From: Rhizobium acidisoli
GTDB lineage: Bacteria > Pseudomonadota > Alphaproteobacteria > Rhizobiales > Rhizobiaceae
Assembly (NCBI RefSeq): GCF_002531755.2
Contig: NZ_CP034998.1
Span: 992,001-1,056,000 of the forward strand
Length of the DNA: 64,000 nucleotides
Direction: 5' to 3'
The position numbers and the translations under genes are program-made. This document shows positions 62,204-64,000 of the stretch, piece by piece; positions within the stretch are counted from its first letter, which is position 1; every line of letters starts with the position of its first letter. The notes beneath the pieces are model-generated. The model was not told the DNA's origin. It did not search any database and was given only the letters and a program-made list of their open reading frames with translations.

Positions 62204-64000
62204 ATGATGCGGCAGTACGAGCTCGTGGAGCGGGTTCAGCAATACAAGCCCGATGCCAATGAAGCACTGCTGAACAAAGCCTATGTCTACGCCATGCAGA
62301 AACATGGCCAGCAGAAGCGCGCGAGCGGCGATCCCTATATCTCCCATCCGCTCGAAGTCGCAGCCATCCTCACGGACATGCATCTCGATGAATCGACGAT
62401 CGCGGTCGCGCTGCTGCACGATACGATCGAGGATACGACGGCGACGCGCGCCGAGATCGACGAACTCTTCGGCGAGGATATCGGCCGCCTGGTCGAGGGC
62501 CTGACCAAGATCAAGAAGCTCGATCTCGTCACCAAGAAGGCCAAGCAGGCGGAAAACCTGCGCAAGCTGCTGCTCGCCATTTCCGACGATGTGCGCGTGC
62601 TGCTGGTCAAGCTTGCCGATCGCCTGCACAATATGCGCACCCTCGATCATATGTCGGCCGACAAGCGTGCCCGCATCTCCGAGGAGACGATGGAAATCTA
62701 TGCGCCGCTCGCCGGCCGCATGGGCATGCAGGACATGCGCGAAGAGCTGGAAGAGCTTTCCTTCCGCCATATGAACCCGGAAGCCTACGAGACTGTCACC
62801 AAAAGGCTGGAAGAGCTTTCCAAGCGCAATGAAGGCATCGTCAAGAAGATCGAGGCGGAACTGCGCGACTTGCTGGTCGCAAGCGGCCTGACGAGCGCCT
62901 ATGTCAAGGGCCGGCAGAAGAAGCCCTATTCGGTCTTCCGCAAGATGCAGTCGAAGTCGCTTTCCTTCGAGCAGCTTTCCGATGTCTACGGTTTTCGGCT
63001 CATCGTCGAAGATATCCCGTCATGCTACCGGGCGCTCGGCATCGTCCACACCCGCTGGCGCGTCGTGCCCGGCCGCTTCAAGGATTATATCTCGACGCCG
63101 AAGCAGAACGATTACCGTTCCCTGCACACCACCATCGTCGGTCCTTCCAGCCAGCGCATCGAACTGCAGATCCGCACCAAGCGCATGCACGAAATCGCCG
63201 AATTCGGCATCGCCGCCCACACGCTCTATAAGGACGGCGCCACCAATGCCGACGGCGACATCCTCTCGCGTGAATCCAACGCCTATTCCTGGCTGCGCCA
63301 TACGATCGAGGCGCTGGCCGAGGGCGACAGCCCGGAAGAATTCCTCGAGCACACCAAGCTCGAACTCTTCCAGGACCAGGTCTTCTGCTTCACGCCGAAA
63401 GGCAAGCTGATTGCTCTGCCGCGTGGCGCCACGCCGATCGATTTCGCCTATGCGGTGCACACCAATATCGGCGATACCACGGTGGGCGCCAAGATCAACG
63501 GCCGCATCATGCCGCTGGTGACGCGGCTTGCCAATGGCGACGAGGTCGAGATCATCCGCTCCGGCGTGCAGGTTCCGCCGGCCGCCTGGGAGGAGATCGT
63601 CGTCACCGGCAAGGCGCGCGCCGCCATCCGCCGCGCCACCCGCATGGCGATCCGCAAGCAATATGCCGGCCTCGGCCACCGCATTCTCGAGCGCACCTTC
63701 GACAGGGCCGGCAAGATCTTTTCACGCGAGGCGATGAAGCCGGCGCTGCATCGTCTCGGCCAGAAGGATGTCGAGGATGCGATCGCCGCCGTCGGCCGCG
63801 GCGAGATGTCCTCGCTCGATGTGCTGCGCGCCGTCTATCCCGACCATCAGGATGAGCGCGTCACGGTGAAACCCTCGGGCGACGACGGCTGGTTCAACGT
63901 CCGCAGTGCGGCCGGCATGATCTTCAAGATCCCCGGCAAGACCAAGCCCGGGCTCGACGGCGGCCATTCGAACATCGACACCGACGCCGATATCGGGCCG
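62204..64000 (+). CDS. rsh: Bifunctional (p)ppGpp synthetase/hydrolase (3' truncated)
   Basis: The ATG at 62204 (MMRQYELVERVQQY) has GGAGTGG nine bases upstream; 599 codons are open to the right edge. The hydrolase HD domain (about 25-180) has ISHPLEV and LLHDTIED (His72-Asp73). The synthetase domain (about 235-350) has the RFKD motif at 291-294, the sign of a bifunctional RSH, and YRSLHTT. The TGS domain (about 388-450) has FTPKGKLIALPRGATPIDFAY. It controls the stringent response. Confidence 0.96.
   Translation, partial: MMRQYELVERVQQYKPDANEALLNKAYVYAMQKHGQQKRASGDPYISHPLEVAAILTDMHLDESTIAVALLHDTIEDTTATRAEIDELFGEDIGRLVEGLTKIKKLDLVTKKAKQAENLRKLLLAISDDVRVLLVKLADRLHNMRTLDHMSADKRARISEETMEIYAPLAGRMGMQDMREELEELSFRHMNPEAYETVTKRLEELSKRNEGIVKKIEAELRDLLVASGLTSAYVKGRQKKPYSVFRKMQSKSLSFEQLSDVYGFRLIVEDIPSCYRALGIVHTRWRVVPGRFKDYISTPKQNDYRSLHTTIVGPSSQRIELQIRTKRMHEIAEFGIAAHTLYKDGATNADGDILSRESNAYSWLRHTIEALAEGDSPEEFLEHTKLELFQDQVFCFTPKGKLIALPRGATPIDFAYAVHTNIGDTTVGAKINGRIMPLVTRLANGDEVEIIRSGVQVPPAAWEEIVVTGKARAAIRRATRMAIRKQYAGLGHRILERTFDRAGKIFSREAMKPALHRLGQKDVEDAIAAVGRGEMSSLDVLRAVYPDHQDERVTVKPSGDDGWFNVRSAAGMIFKIPGKTKPGLDGGHSNIDTDADIGP

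Overview
The window looks like chromosomal DNA of a Rhizobium, closest in gene content to the R. etli / R. leguminosarum group. The signs are an iolR-iolC-iolD-iolE-iolB inositol operon, a cluster of membrane glycosyltransferases of the type that puts galacturonic acid on rhizobial lipopolysaccharide, the order slt-dapA-smpB-NYN-rpoZ-rsh, and intergenic mosaic repeats typical of rhizobia. Base composition is evenly GC-rich and no phage, insertion sequence or CRISPR array was seen.

Layout. 1-3.7 kb: end of a DNA-binding-like protein, two tiny genes, a family-4-like uracil-DNA glycosylase and an Hsp70-like ATPase. 3.7-8.2 kb: a two-gene RND efflux operon. 8.4-13.9 kb: APH-like kinase, SDR, ETF-ubiquinone oxidoreductase, L,D-transpeptidase lipoprotein and EamA transporter. 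14-23 kb: Lrp regulator, MgtE with a structured leader, a quinone-reductase-like gene divergent from an HxlR regulator, an MFS exporter, a lipid kinase, and a glutamine-synthetase-like gene divergent from a class III aminotransferase (a probable polyamine or amine pair). 23-30 kb: three GT39 transferases and a GT2 polyprenyl-phosphate sugar synthase (RgtE type), followed by a divergent UPF0104 membrane protein. A decayed copy of the 5' end of that UPF0104 gene lies inside the cluster. 30-32.6 kb: an ECF42-type sigma factor with three tandem DGPF/YCII proteins and a divergent small membrane protein, sharing a symmetrical promoter.

32.6-44 kb is a run of mostly single genes: AMP nucleosidase, small envelope proteins, a Sel1 protein behind a structured leader, a HisC-like aminotransferase, two PilZ-like proteins (one behind an array of FNR/FixK-like boxes), a host-attachment family protein, LysR and AraC regulators, a MATE exporter, a cysteine-rich miniprotein and a DUF1127 protein whose Shine-Dalgarno sits in a hairpin. 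44-53.7 kb: the iol operon, a Gfo/Idh/MocA dehydrogenase and a ferredoxin-reductase-like flavoprotein. 53.9-64 kb: tRNA-Ser(GCT), a strongly expressed porin, an alpha/beta hydrolase, a soluble lytic transglycosylase, dapA, smpB, an NYN protein, rpoZ and the first 599 codons of rsh, which runs off the right edge.

Functional themes are cell envelope (LPS decoration, porin, transglycosylase, L,D-transpeptidase), catabolism of inositol and probably polyamines, efflux, and stress or regulatory circuits. The least explained signals are regulatory: the mgtE leader, the ECF42 palindromic promoter, the FNR-box array, the DUF1127 hairpin, the Sel1 leader and the terminator just upstream of rsh.
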